A DNA stretch of 64,000 bases from Carallia brachiata (GCA_021464245.1 JADCRB010000028.1:5747067-5811066), one strand, 5' to 3'; shown: positions 12,286 through 24,688, counted from the stretch's first letter. The notes: generated by a model not told the origin, from the sequence alone. Numbers and translations are program-made.

Positions 12286-13357
12286 TCTTTCTACGTGTTT
12301 AACTCTTATTTATTAATGTTTTTATGTACTTTCATGGCATATCAATTCATACTATCTTGTGGCCTATATGGAATATAACGATGAGCTGAATCTTATTAGC
12401 GTCGAAATTCTTTTTAAAATTAAAGATTTTAAATTCGTCTCAGTTAATAAAAACTTAAAAAAAAATGGAATGTCAAATTGTTCATGATCAATTCGAAGAC
12501 ACGTAGACAGTAAATACAAACCACAAAGTTTTATGTCATTTTAAGAATTTAACATTTTTATTCCTAAACCGGCAATTGGTAACTTCCTTTCAGAAAATTT
12601 TGTATTTTTGAAGACCTACCAAAAGCACAAGACCAAAGATACAAAAAATATAACTTAAACATTGATTATCTTATTCAATAATAATTATTAATTATTGTGC
12701 ATAAAAAATCAGAGAAATTTCTTTATCTCAATCCAACTAAACCAGACAAATTATTATTATTAATTATTATGCATGAAAAACATGAAATTTATAATTAATA
12801 GCTGTAATTATATATTTGTATGCATGTATTTTTTGTTATATGTTATTATATAATAAGTTACATAATATAAATAATTCTACAAGTTTCTATAAATCTTAAA
12901 AAAATTGTTTATTCACATTACTAAACACATAGTTTTCATGGAAGAGAGAACGAAGGCTTTGAATATAGAGTTTTAATTAATTTACTTCTTAACCGGTTGC
13001 CCTAACCACAAGCATTTTTATTTTAGAGCACTAGTATGTAATTTTGTTTAAGTGGAACACTAACAATAAATTAATAGTACAGTCTTATTTAACTATATTT
13101 AACAGTTTATTTATTTTTTATATTTTTAAATTTAATCATCAAATGGTCTATATTTTTAAAGAAAAAAATTTCTTGGGTATGCAACTATAGGAATGCGACG
13201 GACACACAAAAATTTTGACTATTAAATCGTAAAAGATGTTTTTAATTTACAAAATAAAAAAAAACCAACCCATTGAGTGCTAATAAATTAATTACTTATT
13301 TTTCTTGTGTTTTATTAAACCTATATATATAATCTTACTTTTTAAAGGAAAAATATA

Positions 13358-13559
13358 GGTGGACGGGATTTGGTGGACGGAGAATAGACGCGAGAATTTT
13401 TTTGTGTAACTAGATATTTTTTTTTGTGCAATGAGATACTAAATTATTGTAACAAATTTTGAAATATTTTTTTATCTATTTTTTCGTTATAAAAATTAAG
13501 CACCTGGTTACACAAAAAAAACTTTTAGTCTATTTTTCGTACACCTAATCTCCTCTACC
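13358..13559. mobile_element. 202-bp MITE upstream of PEPC kinase copy 2
   Basis: Left end 'ggtggacgggatttggtgga' and right end, read on the minus strand, 'ggtagaggagattaggtgta' give imperfect TIRs of about 54 bp, both running into 'ttttttgtgtaac'. The equivalent place in copy A (near 9200) lacks it. It is flanked by TA on both sides, which may be a 2-bp target duplication. No ORF. The superfamily is not assigned. Confidence 0.65.
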
Positions 13560-13730
13560 TAACTGGACTCCTTCTTAAAAACTGTTGAAACTCTTCGCCA
13601 AAACTTCCAAAACTCTTTTTAGTTTGTTTTATTAATTCAAAATTTAACGTGGTGAATCTTCGCTGGGTGACAACAATCCGAATATTCCTCAAACTATACT
13701 CCACTCCCCTCTCTGTTTTTGACTTTCTTC

Positions 13731-13737
13731 TATAAAA
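13731..13737 (+). promoter_or_regulatory. TATA box of PEPC kinase copy 2
   Basis: TATAAAA, 146 bases upstream of the ATG, at the same place as TATAAAG in copy 1. The MITE at 13358-13559 ends 171 bases upstream of it. Confidence 0.55.
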
Positions 13738-13876
13738 CCAAAGTAACCGAAATACCACACCCAAACTGAAAACTAAAACTAAACTACAGAACCCAAAACA
13801 AAACCTACCGATCTTCCCAAGCCAAACAAACAAACAAACGAACGAAAAGCAGAACAACAAACATAGAAAAAAAAAC

Positions 13877-14937
13877 ATGTGCGAGTTGTTAAACAGCCAT
13901 TATCAAATCTGCGAGGAGCTTGGCCGCGGCCGATTTGGAACTATCTCTCGCTGCTTCTCCCCGACCAAGAACCAATCTTTCGCCTGTAAAACCATAGACA
14001 AGACCCTTCTGACGGACCCCACCGACCGGGAGTGCCTCGTCAACGAGCCCAAGATCATGTCCCTCTTGTCTCCTCATCCAAACATCGTGCAAATCTTTGA
14101 GGTTTACGATTCCGAGGATTCTCTCTCCATTGTCATGGAGCTTTGTGAAAGTTACAGTCTTTACGATCGAGTGGTCGACCCCGGCAATGGCGGCCGGCTC
14201 TGCGAGGCGAAATCCGCCGTTGTGATGAAGCAACTTCTCGAGGCCATCGCCCATTGCCATAGATTTGGGATTGTGCATAGGGACATAAAGCCGGATAATG
14301 TGTTGTTCGATTCCAGGGATATGGTGAAATTGGCGGATTTTGGGTCGGCGGACTGGCTGCCGGCGGCAGGCGAGGAGAGGACGATGAGCGGGGTGGTGGG
14401 GACGCCGTACTATGTGGCGCCGGAGGTGGTGTTGGGGAGAGAGTATAATGAGAAGGTCGATGTGTGGAGTGCTGGTGTTGTTTTGTATGTTATGTTGACT
14501 GGGATCCCGCCGTTTTATGGAGAGACGGTTCAGGAGATTTTTGAGACAGTGGTCAGAGGGAATCTCCGGTTCCCTCCGAGGAATTTCCGGTCGGTCTCGC
14601 CGGCGGCCAAGGATCTGTTGAAAAAGATGATTTGTAGGGATGTTTCCAGGAGGTCATCAGCTGATCAAGCTCTAAGTAAGATTCTTTCTTTTTTTTTTCA
14701 GCTTCTTTTTCCTAATTCAATGCTTATTTTGATTACAATCTCAATTAATCCCATTACTTAGTAATTAATTTACTCATTAACCAAAAATAATTTAGATCTT
14801 TTTTATTCTTGTTCATTATCAGTATTACTCATTAAAATTTTGTGTTGTCTCACAAGTTTGGACTTTGTTCACTTCTTACTGAAATTGCAGGGCACCCATG
14901 GATCCAGAGCGTAGGAGAGTCTGACTCAATGGACTAA
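13877..14937 (+). CDS. PPCK: Phosphoenolpyruvate carboxylase kinase, copy 2 (two exons, 281 aa)
   Basis: Exon 1 is 13877-14675 and exon 2 is 14891-14937, with a 215-bp GT-AG intron at the same codon as in copy 1. The 281-aa product has all kinase motifs: G16/G18/G21, K38, E57, HRD 134-136, DFG 154-156, APE 181-183. The reaction is phosphorylation of PEP carboxylase in the cytosol, as for copy 1. By eye it has 11 substitutions against copy 1 (about 96% identity). They include P29, T43, H126, D148, L161 and M170, and in the C-lobe an Asn where copy 1 has Ile. Retaining the intron would add a hydrophobic tail ending at 14761 instead of the conserved HPW end. Both copies look functional. Their upstream regions differ by a MITE, so expression may have diverged. 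Confidence 0.93.
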
Positions 14938-16669
14938 TTTACCCTCAGAAAAGCAAAGAAGTTACTCCTCTGAGGAAGACCTACCTATCAAGTATCAACC
15001 ATCCATAACTTATCACCATCTACAGATGTACATATGAAACATGTGCTATCAAATAAGAGGTCCAACCTAACTACACAGTTGGACGGAACCCCAAGATGGG
15101 TACTTCCGGAATTGCCATGTTGGGATTTGCCAGATGGGCTGAGCAGTAAGACAGAGAAGTAAGACAGCAGTCGCATGGGATGAGAAGCTCTGGTGTTACC
15201 AAGGGGCAAGGGCCCAAGTTGCTTAATTGAATTACCAGCTTTTTTATTTTTATTTTTTTAATTTTGTTTGGTTTTTGGGCTTTTTGTTTATGTTATGTAG
15301 TGAAAATGTGGTGGGATTGGAAGAGTTTTATTGTAGATATGTAGATCGAGGAAAGAGGGAGATGATGATGATAAATCCTGTCTTTCCCCGCCTTTGCCTT
15401 TTTTATTCCTTTGGGCTAAGGAAGTGAGAAAGCCAAAGAAACTTTGAATTATTACTATGCTTGATTGGACACATTCCTTTTATGAAATCGGTGTTATTTT
15501 TAATTTGAACTTGATTATGTAGAAATACAATAAGAGACATGATTCAATAACTTAATGCGTATCTATTTGTTGTACTCTTTGAATTATAAACAAATCCTAT
15601 GTTTAGATTTTTTTTTTCTTTGCTTCTTTTTTTCAAGAAATTACTATCACGAAAGGTAAAAGTAGAAATTGTAAAACCTTACTTGATCTAGCAATTTGAT
15701 TTAACGGGTTTGAAACTTCATTAGATATAGTTTGTATTAAGCTGAAAAGGTCAATAATCATTTACTCGAAATACCTAAAACTAATATGATCGAAAGTCGA
15801 ATAATATGAACTCAAAATTTAATATATTTTCAGTTCAATAAACTTGAAATATAATGCATATAAAATTTGATAAAGTTAAACTTCATGAACATAAAATTCA
15901 AAATACTTAAAATTCGAATGACCTAATCCTCAAAATAAACTGTTCCAAATCTCATCCGTCCACTTACCACCTCTAAGTAAAAGGGTATGAAGTCTCATAT
16001 CTTATGGAAGACCTTTTTATAGGGCATACGCATTCTGCCATTTCTTACCGTCTCCGTAGCTGAATTCCATGCCTCATTTCTTGGCTTGATAAGTGGAATT
16101 TACAACGGAATGCGATTTTCAAAAGCTTATAGGAGAATATGTGTAGAATTATGGAGGGCATGACCAGCTTAACCTTAAAGTCACGCAAACAGTTTGAAAA
16201 GAACCGTCGGTTAAATCAATATAGTCTCTGTCAATCCCAAAATTGGGCCCTCTCTATTCTCACTAACCTCTGATTGATCAAACTTCTTAAAGTTTCTTTC
16301 TACGTGTTTAACTCTTATTTATTAATGCTTTATGTACATTCGTGGCATATCAATTCATCCCATCTTGTGGTCTATATGGAATATAACAATGAGCTGAATC
16401 TCATTAGTGTTGAAATCCTTTTTAAGATTAAAAATTACAAATTCTGAGTCTCATTTAATAAAAACTAAAAAAACAAAAAAGTGCAATGTCAAATTGTTCA
16501 TGATCCATTATTTGAGGATACGCAGACGGTGAATACGAACCACAGTTTTATGTCATTCTAAGAATCTAACATTTTTATTCCCACACCAGCAATTAGTAAC
16601 TTCCTTTCAGCAAATTTTGTATTTTGAAAGACCTACCAAAAGCACAAAAACCAAAGATATAAAAGGAAA

Positions 16670-19600
16670 CATTTTTCTTTTTGAGAATTGTTGAAGCAGC
16701 TTATAAAGGATTAATAAATTCGTAATTTGACGATTAATAGATTTATAATTTTCTAGGTTTGCTAATTATTCTTCGATGTATGGAATAATTTCTTAGTGCC
16801 TCAAAGTATTTTTCAGTAGTAATAACTTAAACTTTCATTGAGGTCTTAAATTCTAATACTATAAAGAAAGTACAAATTCATACCAAATGGGAATTAATTT
16901 TATTATATAACTTATAGTCTAGTAAATTTTTTAATAAAAAAATAATAATCTCTTATATAATTGAAATTTGGCAATGAATATACAAATGAATTTTTTTTTT
17001 CAACCACTCCCTGCAAGCAGACTAGGTTACGACATTAATTATAATAATTAACATTACCTATTTTAATTCAAAAATTAAATTTAATTATTTAATCGAAGAA
17101 GCTTTTTTTTTTTTTGCTGAGGGGGGGGGGACCGGCAAAGACTTTCTTGATAGCTTATCAATCACCTTTCAGTTTGGAAATCTCCATAGTTTGCATTGAA
17201 CGAGTGGGTAGAGTTTGGTTGACTTCAGGAAAAAAAAAAAAAAAGTTTGATTGACGTTCTCATTCAATTTCAAAGCAGATCAGAGACTGCGGATCCAAGC
17301 GCCGCTTTACCCAGCTTGTTAAAAGATGGCTTACTTACTTTGCTGGTTGCTAGTTTTAACGGAGATCATGGTCGTTGGATGAAAAGAAAATCCAACAGAC
17401 GTATCACCTTTCAGGGTGCAAACAAGAAGTGACAGTTTGATATTTGTATTTTCTTTTTTTTTTTTCAATAAATCTAAGATGACATAGTTTCATTTAATAG
17501 AATCCGTCTAATTTGATGATTTGAGATTGAATTTGTCTACTCTTGATGACCTGAAAGCGCATTGCCAATATTGACGAGTGCATCTTTGCTTCGGGAGGGA
17601 TTTAATCTCTGTTGATATAAACTAACAAACCCGAATATATATATATTACACACACAAAGATATATATATATATATCAACAGATTAAAAATATATATAAAT
17701 GAGTCAGTAATTATTTAATTTTTTAAATTTAAATTAATAATTAAAAAAATGTCTAATCAAAGTTAGAACCAACATAAATGAGTAAATAACTCTCAAAACA
17801 TTAATTTTGGAAAAAATTAGAGTTAAAAAAAACACTCAAAAAAAGTGTGCAGATCTAATCAGATTTAATATATAATTGACTAAATTACAAATATTATTAA
17901 ATATAAAAAATAATATATTTTTTCTTTTTATACTTAATTATACTTACAATTAAAAACAATTACATAATAAATTTAATAATTACATTTAAATATTTTTTCA
18001 AACTTTTTTTCAAAAAAATAACAATACTCTTAATTTAGTTGACATGGCTATGCCATAATAGCTGACATGTCCTAATTAACTCATTACAGTCAGCTTTCAG
18101 TGCCCCATGGCAAGTCAAAGTCACTTACTTTGACTTTTTCCATTCCACATCATATCTCTCTCATCTCTTATCTCTCTTCTCGCGCACTCCTTCCCTTTCA
18201 GTTTCTTCTTCTCATAGTCTTATTCCCTTCTCTCTCTATCTCTCGTCATCTTGCGCTCTCTCTCTCTTTATAGTTTCGCCTTCTCACCATCTTAAGTCCT
18301 ATATATTTTATTTTGATTTTCTATAATCAAAATAAAATATCAAATTTCAGTAAAAGAAATAGAGCTCAAATTTCACCTTCAAAATATTTATTATCCGATT
18401 TTTTATTTGAATTTAACTGAGTCTTAGAATTTTTTTAGTTTTAATAAAATTTTATGTAACAAAAAAAATAAATATATTTTTTTTTTTTGGTTATAAAAAG
18501 TATAACCATAGTTGTCAAAAGTTGATGAGTCATTACATTCCAACGAAAAATTGGGCTGCACAAATTCTGGAGATATAATTTTTTCCAAGGAAATAATACG
18601 GCAAGGTGTTTCTTTACCGACGAAAAAAGGTTCGCCATAGATTGTATTGTAGATCTTGATTGTCCCCTTTTGGATTTCTTTTTTCCTTCTTTTGTTCTGT
18701 ATTGGTATAGTGAAATGTGTTTCTTTTTTTTTTTTTTGCTTGCGTGCTTATTGGACTCGTCTTCCCAAGTCTGAGATTCGTGATGAATTTGCGATTCATT
18801 ATGTTTTCGATGTGGAACAAATTTTGACGGTTTAGGAAAAGGGATAGAGGACAGGAGAAGGATCTATAGTGTGGACATGTCAGCTCTTACGTCAGTGTCA
18901 TCGCAGTATTTGACGGCCAAATTAACGTTTTGAGAGTTATTGACACATCTGTCTTTGTTTTTTATAGTACTAACCTTAATTGAACATTTTTTTAGCTACT
19001 GACTTTAACTTGAAAAATCAAAAAATTACTGATCTAACAGTGAACTTATCCCACGCAAAAACTAAGTCCTTCACATAGAACAGAAGGCCAGAGACAAACT
19101 CCTACTACAGTACCACACCAATAGAGCAACCATATAGCAAACAGGGAACCACTTAACTTGCACTATAAAATAATTGTAAGCCAATCAAATCAAATGAGGG
19201 TCACCATCTCAGTGGGAATGAGCTTGAACCAAGGAAAATTAATTCATGTCCGCCTTTTGTTTAGTTGACTTTTGATTCCTCAAGTCCAAAAATTAAAACA
19301 AAAAACCGAAAAAAAAAAAGATAGAGAGTTTTGTTCGTAATCAACACAAAAACATATCGAGAGTCGCTCCATGTTGCACCTTGAATCGCCAAAGCATCCG
19401 TTTTTGATATTCACTGTGGTCTCAGAAGTGAGAAGAACATAAAAGTGCAAGCCGGAAACAATTCAAAGCAGCAATTTTAGCAGCTATTTGGTATACAATC
19501 AGTTACAGGAGGAAGTAGCCTTCTGTCTCTAGCCCCAACTTTATGAAAGGCCAGCAATCTTTTGCATCAGTCTCTCTTTTCTTTCTTCCAATTATACAAT

Positions 19601-20450
19601 TTTCAACATTTCATATAGAAAGTATATGGACCTTAAATTTTCTTTGCCTCCAGTCTTGGTGTGTCCACGACCGAAAATAAACGTGATTTATGTACTTGAA
19701 ATCCAATTGTCACGCTCTCGCGCCAAGGAAAGACTGTAAAGTGAACAAGAGAGAGGGATGGTTAACAACAGAAATTATGCACTGTACTGCACAGACATAG
19801 ACAACAAATTAACATGAAAGGCGAAGAAAGAAGGTAGAAGTAGCCGTTTTAAGTCAAAGCAAGGAGGCACCACATTCATCATATGTAGCCAAATCAATGG
19901 AAATACTTCAATTCAAAGCCTGGTGTAGATTTAAAACTCGAACTAAAACTTTGAATTCAAAACGTAGACCTCATTGATAGTTAAATCCCTCTCTCTGCTC
20001 TAACTGAATAAAAAAAAAAATTGCAGTATCATATGAGACAATGTACTCTACATAAAAAGCAAGCTGACAACTGACATAGAACCGATATACAACACTTTTT
20101 GGATCAAAGGGACCATCAGAAGAGGCTTAAAGTCAAAAGGAAGATTCTAGAAAACTTGTCCTCCAAATTTATTCAGAATATTCTAAGTATCTTCCCAGCA
20201 TATTCTTTGAATGTTCTGAAATACCGTACATTCATCTTATTTTCCATTTTATTGTGATTTTGTCATTTTTTCTAATCATAAATTTCAGTTATAAATATCT
20301 ATGTAAGTCTAAGGGCTAATTCATCATACATAAAATATTATTCAATTTGAATAAGATATTGGTCTTTTGTTTATCTTTTATTTTTGAAAAATCCCTTTCC
20401 CTAAATTTTAATTGTTTATTAGTGACTTTGAGAAATCCCTTTCCTTAAAG
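16670..20450. other. Intergenic, no gene recognised
   Basis: AT-rich DNA with a CT-rich stretch at about 18140-18270, an AT/CA microsatellite inside a short inverted repeat (tctgttgatata near 17606, tatatcaacaga near 17670), and a poly-G run near 17120. The words ctgacatgtcc (about 18063) and ggacatgtcag (about 18874) are inverted across 0.8 kb and may mark the ends of a degenerate TIR element. Short frames at 17247-17432 and 18441-18820 have no recognisable features. Confidence 0.5.
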
Positions 20451-20494
20451 TTTAATTGTGTATTAGCCTTATGATAGCTAAATGTACCACAAAT

Positions 20495-21060
20495 TTAAAA
20501 AATTTGCTTCAGAGGATAACTTCTTGTGAAGATGGGAAACCCAAGTTTACTGAAGTCATAGAGTTTAATCATCCTATAACACCTAGCAAAATATCGGTTG
20601 AGTCCAAGACCCTTCAAAAATTTCCACTGGCCAATGGGAGTCTGTGCAAACATAATATCCTTTGCAAACATAATATCCTTTACACTTATGGGTTGATTCC
20701 AACCAAAACACATTCTTCTCCAAATGAATCTTTTTGAATAAAGAAGAATCTATGCGAACCTTCAACGACTTAAAGACTGTGCTCATTCTCTTGATGCTGT
20801 TCTTATCCATGGCAGTAACTATGTTATAGACAACAACATCATCAACTACGTATTTTGTCAATTTAGGGACTGTGGTCATTCTCTCGATGCCCTTCTTATC
20901 CATGGCAGTAACAGCAACATCATCAAGTAAGTATTTTGTTTCTTATTCTTGCAATTTAGAGACTGTGTTCATTCTCTTAATGCCCACTATGTCATTGACA
21001 GTAACATCATCAGGTACATATTTTGTTTCTTCTACTTGGGACCCCATCTTTGGAATTTGA
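20495..21060 (-). pseudogene. Decayed DUF674-like gene fragment with a triplicated motif
   Basis: On the minus strand three successive segments of about 70-100 bp, spread over roughly 20740-21030, each encode a variant of K-Y-x-x-D-D-V-x-V followed by I-x-R-M-x-T-V. The last continues into about 50 further codons. Between the copies the frame is interrupted by stops. The D-D-x-x-V motif repeated in tandem resembles the plant DUF674 family, in which such repeats occur, but the match is from memory and weak. No complete gene is present. A short duplication of 'ataatatcctttgcaaac' type also lies at about 20650-20685. Confidence 0.35.
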
Positions 21061-21452
21061 CTACTCAATCTCCCTAACTCAAAGATAGCAATGAGAGGTT
21101 TTCAAAGAATGAAATGCAATGTAGATAGAGGAGAAAACAGAGACCGGACTCTTCTTGACGATCTGTTTCAATGTTTCTTGAGGAAAAAGAAACCCACAAG
21201 AAAGCTCTAACTGGTTTTCAAATAGGAGCGGGAGGATTCAGTTGAGGAGAATAATAGTAAGCCAACTCAGTTAAGGGAAAAAAAAACAAAAGAGTATTAA
21301 GGTAATTTCAAATTTACAAGGCGGGGTTAAAACGGGGAGTTTAGTATCAAGCAGGCTTCTTGGAGATGATTGCCACCCAACAGCTTCTAGCAAGCCTCTG
21401 CGCTGTCCTCACCTATTCCATTGATGTAAGCTATACAAATGCATCTTTAGGA

Positions 21453-22117
21453 CAATGTTGTTAAACCCAGATCGGACCGGATCGGCCGGTTTAACCAGTT
21501 GGATTGGTGACCGGTCAGAAGTTCGGTCTGAGTTATAGTTTAAAATTGACATTTGATCGGACCGGTTCAACCGGTCAACGGACCGGTGAACCGGTCCTAG
21601 GTTAACCGAGTTGACCGGGTTCAATAATTAAAAAAAAATTTACACTACTTTTTAAAAGTTGGGTTTTGAACCCCTCACCTCCAACAAGAATGATGAGCCT
21701 TACACCACTAGACCAACTTATAACTTGTAAACTTTTTTTTTTACTTATTATTTTCTTATACTTCTCAGATAATATATACACCATCTTCTATAATTAATAC
21801 ATTAACACTTATTATTTTCTCTTTTTGTTAGTACAATTATTAATTTTCTTAATTTGTTAATTTTATTTTATAATAAATTGTTAATCATTTATTTTAAATT
21901 TACAAATATAAGTATTTCAATACATACATATATATTATAATATTACATTTTACATATAAATTTTTATGTATAATGTATATAAATATTTATTTTTTTATAT
22001 ATTTAATATTAAATACCGGTTTTACCGGTTCAATTTTTGATTAAACTAGTTGAACCGGTTGAACTTTTAACTACTAAACTTTCCGGTTCAATGACCAGTT
22101 CGATTTTTATAACATTA
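21453..22117. mobile_element. 665-bp TIR element rich in 'accggtt' words, 8-bp TSD
   Basis: It is flanked by ctttagga on both sides (21445-21452 and 22118-22125). The ends are imperfect inverted repeats: caatgttgttaaa on the left and, on the minus strand, taatgttataaaa on the right. Each is followed by a stretch dense in ggaccgg/aaccggtt words. The 8-bp TSD fits hAT or Mutator-like transposons. No transposase frame is seen, so it is non-autonomous. It contains a tRNA-like module on the minus strand, listed separately. Confidence 0.7.
21645..21735 (-). repeat. tRNA-like (SINE-type) module inside the TIR element
   Basis: Read on the minus strand this contains 'ttggtctagtggtgtaagg', which resembles a pol III A box, and about 30 bases later 'ggggttcaaaaccc', which resembles a B box (GGTTCRANNCC). 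The spacing is tRNA-like. It may be a captured tRNA fragment or a SINE head. Cloverleaf folding was not worked out in full. Confidence 0.45.
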
Positions 22118-22125
22118 CTTTAGGA

Positions 22126-22530
22126 ACATAGCCTTTCATTTTTTTCTTTCAGGATTATAATTTTCATGTGATGTAAAGGGTACTTCACTTCGCTGTTGCT
22201 ATTTTTTTAGTAGAGTTGGTGCTAAAGAAAATTGTCCATTAATTGTTGTCTTATTGCTTTAGTTTAATAGCATGGCTTGATATAAATCTGATATTGTTGA
22301 AGACGTATCCTAGTTATTTCTATTCTCAGGTGTTTTGCGTTACAATATATCAATAAATCTCATTAATCTGTACCCTATTGGTCGCATATGTAATTCCTTT
22401 TTATCTAAAGGGTCTAAACAATTTTGCAGTAGTCTCGCATCTTTTCTACGGTCCTATACCTTTTATCTTTTTTCCTTTTCCGCTCTTAAATTTCTGAATG
22501 GAAAAAGATAAGTTTTGAGTATGCAATAGT
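22126..22530. other. Intergenic, nothing recognised
   Basis: AT-rich DNA between the TIR element and the truncated 5' LTR. No coding or repeat signal was seen. Confidence 0.5.
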
Positions 22531-22923
22531 TTTGTATGAGTTCGAGAGAAGATCATAAATAGATTGAATACGGTTAGGGTTGCTTGACAAAGAACACTAA
22601 CTAAAGAAGAAGAATTGACATTTAATTCATTAATCCACAAAATTCATGTAATTCAGCTCTTATATGTGAAAACCCATAGCTCTGGCACCCTCCATCTTGT
22701 GTTCAGTTTAAATTAAATTGTCTCTGATTTTCCATTAGTTAAATTTCTTAATTTTTAGTTTAATAATTTTGCTTCTCATTAATTTTCTCAAATATAAAAC
22801 CTTCAGTTTAAATAACTTAAATCATAATTAATTCATTGTTCCTTTGGGTTCGACACCTGGAGTATTCACCAGGATTTTATTATTATGATTGGCCCTGTAC
22901 GCTTGCAGGATTTTACCCAGTCA
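22530..22923 (+). repeat. 5' LTR fragment
   Basis: It aligns with 28202-28591 of the 3' LTR, starting around 'cgagagaagatcataaata' and ending ttttacccagtca. The upstream 1 kb of the LTR is absent, so this end is truncated and no TSD can be read. Confidence 0.85.
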
Positions 22924-22929
22924 AGTTTT

Positions 22930-22947
22930 TGGCGTCGTTGCCGGGGA
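22930..22947 (+). other. Primer binding site (tRNA-Asp type)
   Basis: tggcgtcgttgccgggga, a few bases after the LTR end. It differs at one base from the usual plant tRNA-Asp complement TGGCGCCGTTGCCGGGGA, which occurs intact in the second element. Confidence 0.8.
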
Positions 22948-23108
22948 ACGTAGCATTAATTGTGACTTTTGTTATTTTATTTTATTTTATTCTATTTTAT
23001 TTTATTTTTATCTTTATTTTTTTTAATATTTAGCTTAGTTTAGTTTTATTTATTTATTTTAAGTTTTAGCGTACTTCTTTATTTCTTTCTCACGATTGCA
23101 GGTAATGC

Positions 23109-24488
23109 ATGCAATTGCGAGCATCTAAGAGCACTAATCTTCTTCCCTTGAACCTTGAGATTGAAAGATTTTGTCGACAGAACCGGGCATTAAATCGCGC
23201 AGAGATGGCTAAAAGAGTTGGTGACGCGGATGGCCAAGTTATAGAAGAGCAAGTACTTAACAATGGACAAGAGGTGAGGGAGCAGTCTAGAATTAGCATG
23301 AAGGACATCCAAAAGCCTGTGATTGGTCTTTTACCATCTTGCATCAGGCTGAGTACAGCAACTCGTCACTACGAGCTCAAGACCATGTTCTTTAATATGT
23401 TACCATCGTTTCATGGTCTACCAAGTGAGGATCCACTTACTTTCCTTCGAGACTTCTATAGCACGATAGAGACTTTTCCTTTTGGGAGATGTTCAGAGGA
23501 TGAGTTGAAGATGAGATGCTTTCCTTACACCCTCAAAGATAAGGCGAATAGTTGGCTCATTAATTTGCCAGAGGGATCACTCACTGCATGGGAGCAATTT
23601 TATAACAAGTTTATACTGAAATTTTACTCTCTTCAAAAGACTGCAGAACTCCGAAACAAAATTTGTTCCTTTTCACAAATGGATGCTGAACCCTTTCACG
23701 AGGCGTGAGAGAGGTTCAAAATGCTTCTAGTGCAGTGCCCACACCATCAATTTTCCAAGCCACTCCAGATGCAGTTCTTCTACGATGGTCTTGTTAGCAA
23801 TTCTCAAATGTTGGTGGATTCAGCAGCTGGAGGTTATGTGGGTAACAAGTCAGCAGATGAGTTGTATGATATTTATGAGTTGCTGGCAGATAACTCGCAG
23901 CAAAAAGCTATCTGAGGGCGTAGAGCTGGAGCTTATGAGATATCTTCATATGTTGACGTGACATCAAAGATAGACGACTTGTCTTGTCAAGTACAGTTAT
24001 TGTTGAGCAGAGACTTGGTAGAGAGGGAACAATGCTCTTACTGTGGACGTTTTGGACACATTGAAGCTACTTGCACAGGTAGAGACTTAGCCAAGTCGGT
24101 TGAAGAGATTAATTATGCTGGAGCTTATGCTGGAGAACAACAGAGGAATGACCCATACTCCAACACCTATAACTCGGGATGACGTAACCATCCAAATTTT
24201 GGCTGCAAGGAGCGGGGAAATACAAGGCAAGCAGTACCACCAGGGTTTCAACAACTGAGAACCCAATTTCATAGTCAACCATCTCAACCTCAGGAGAAAA
24301 AGCCACAAATAGAAGACATGTTCATGCAGTACATGTCAAAGATGGATGAGAGAATGACACAACAGGATGCTGAGTTGAGGAAATTGAATCTAAAAATTGA
24401 TCAAGTTACATTCACTCACCAAGCCTCGATTTATACTTTGGAAGTACAGGTAGGTCAACTTGCCAAAGCAATTTCGACTAGGAATTAA
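23109..24488 (+). pseudogene. Retrotransposon gag, nonsense-mutated
   Basis: One reading frame from the ATG at 23109 encodes a gypsy gag: a capsid-like region (around 23380-23700), then a zinc knuckle C-x2-C-x4-H-x4-C at about 24033-24074. The same frame is cut by TGA at 23706-23708, TGA at 23913-23915 and TGA at 24180-24182, and by a TAA near 24486. After that the protease region continues in another frame. In context, two of the TGA codons stand where Trp would be expected and one where Arg (CGA) would be. All three fit G-to-A or C-to-T transitions, the usual decay of methylated elements. The ATG follows a tract 'cacgattgcaggtaatgc' that is nearly the same in the second element. Confidence 0.85.
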
Positions 24489-24688
24489 GGTCAACTCCCT
24501 AGTAATACTGAGGTAAATCAAAAGGAGAGTGTCTTACTATTGTATTGAGAAGTAGGAATGTGGTAGAAAATCCTGACGTTGTTCAACAAAATTACAAGCC
24601 CACAGAAGATGGTGGCAAAGAGGAGGAACTTGTGCAAGAGAAAGCTGCAGATGATGAATAAAGAGGGCATGACAACATTGAGGAGCCA

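Larger units (their letters stand above)
8450..12640. repeat. Tandem duplication, copy A (PEPC kinase unit)
   Basis: A unit of about 4.2 kb that recurs next to itself as copy B. Shared landmarks, in the same order: 'ttatcttattcaataataa' (8491 and 12667), the 'cttaaccggt' segment (near 8841 and 12986), the kinase gene, the 3' flank with 'gatgggtacttccggaatt', 'aaaagggtatgaagtctca' (near 11754 and 15978), and 'gacctaccaaaagcacaa' near the end. Boundaries are by eye, within some tens of bases. Confidence 0.85.
12640..16670. repeat. Tandem duplication, copy B (PEPC kinase unit)
   Basis: The second unit, head-to-tail with copy A and about 4.0 kb long. It holds the second kinase gene, the same upstream and 3' flanking words, and ends near 'gacctaccaaaagcacaaaa' at about 16630. 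Size differences from copy A come from the MITE at 13358-13559 (only here) and from two insertions found only in copy A. Confidence 0.85.

Noticed and set aside
15227..15427. Frame downstream of kinase copy 2
   Set aside because: It falls in the 3' flank shared with copy A, where the frame is not kept open.
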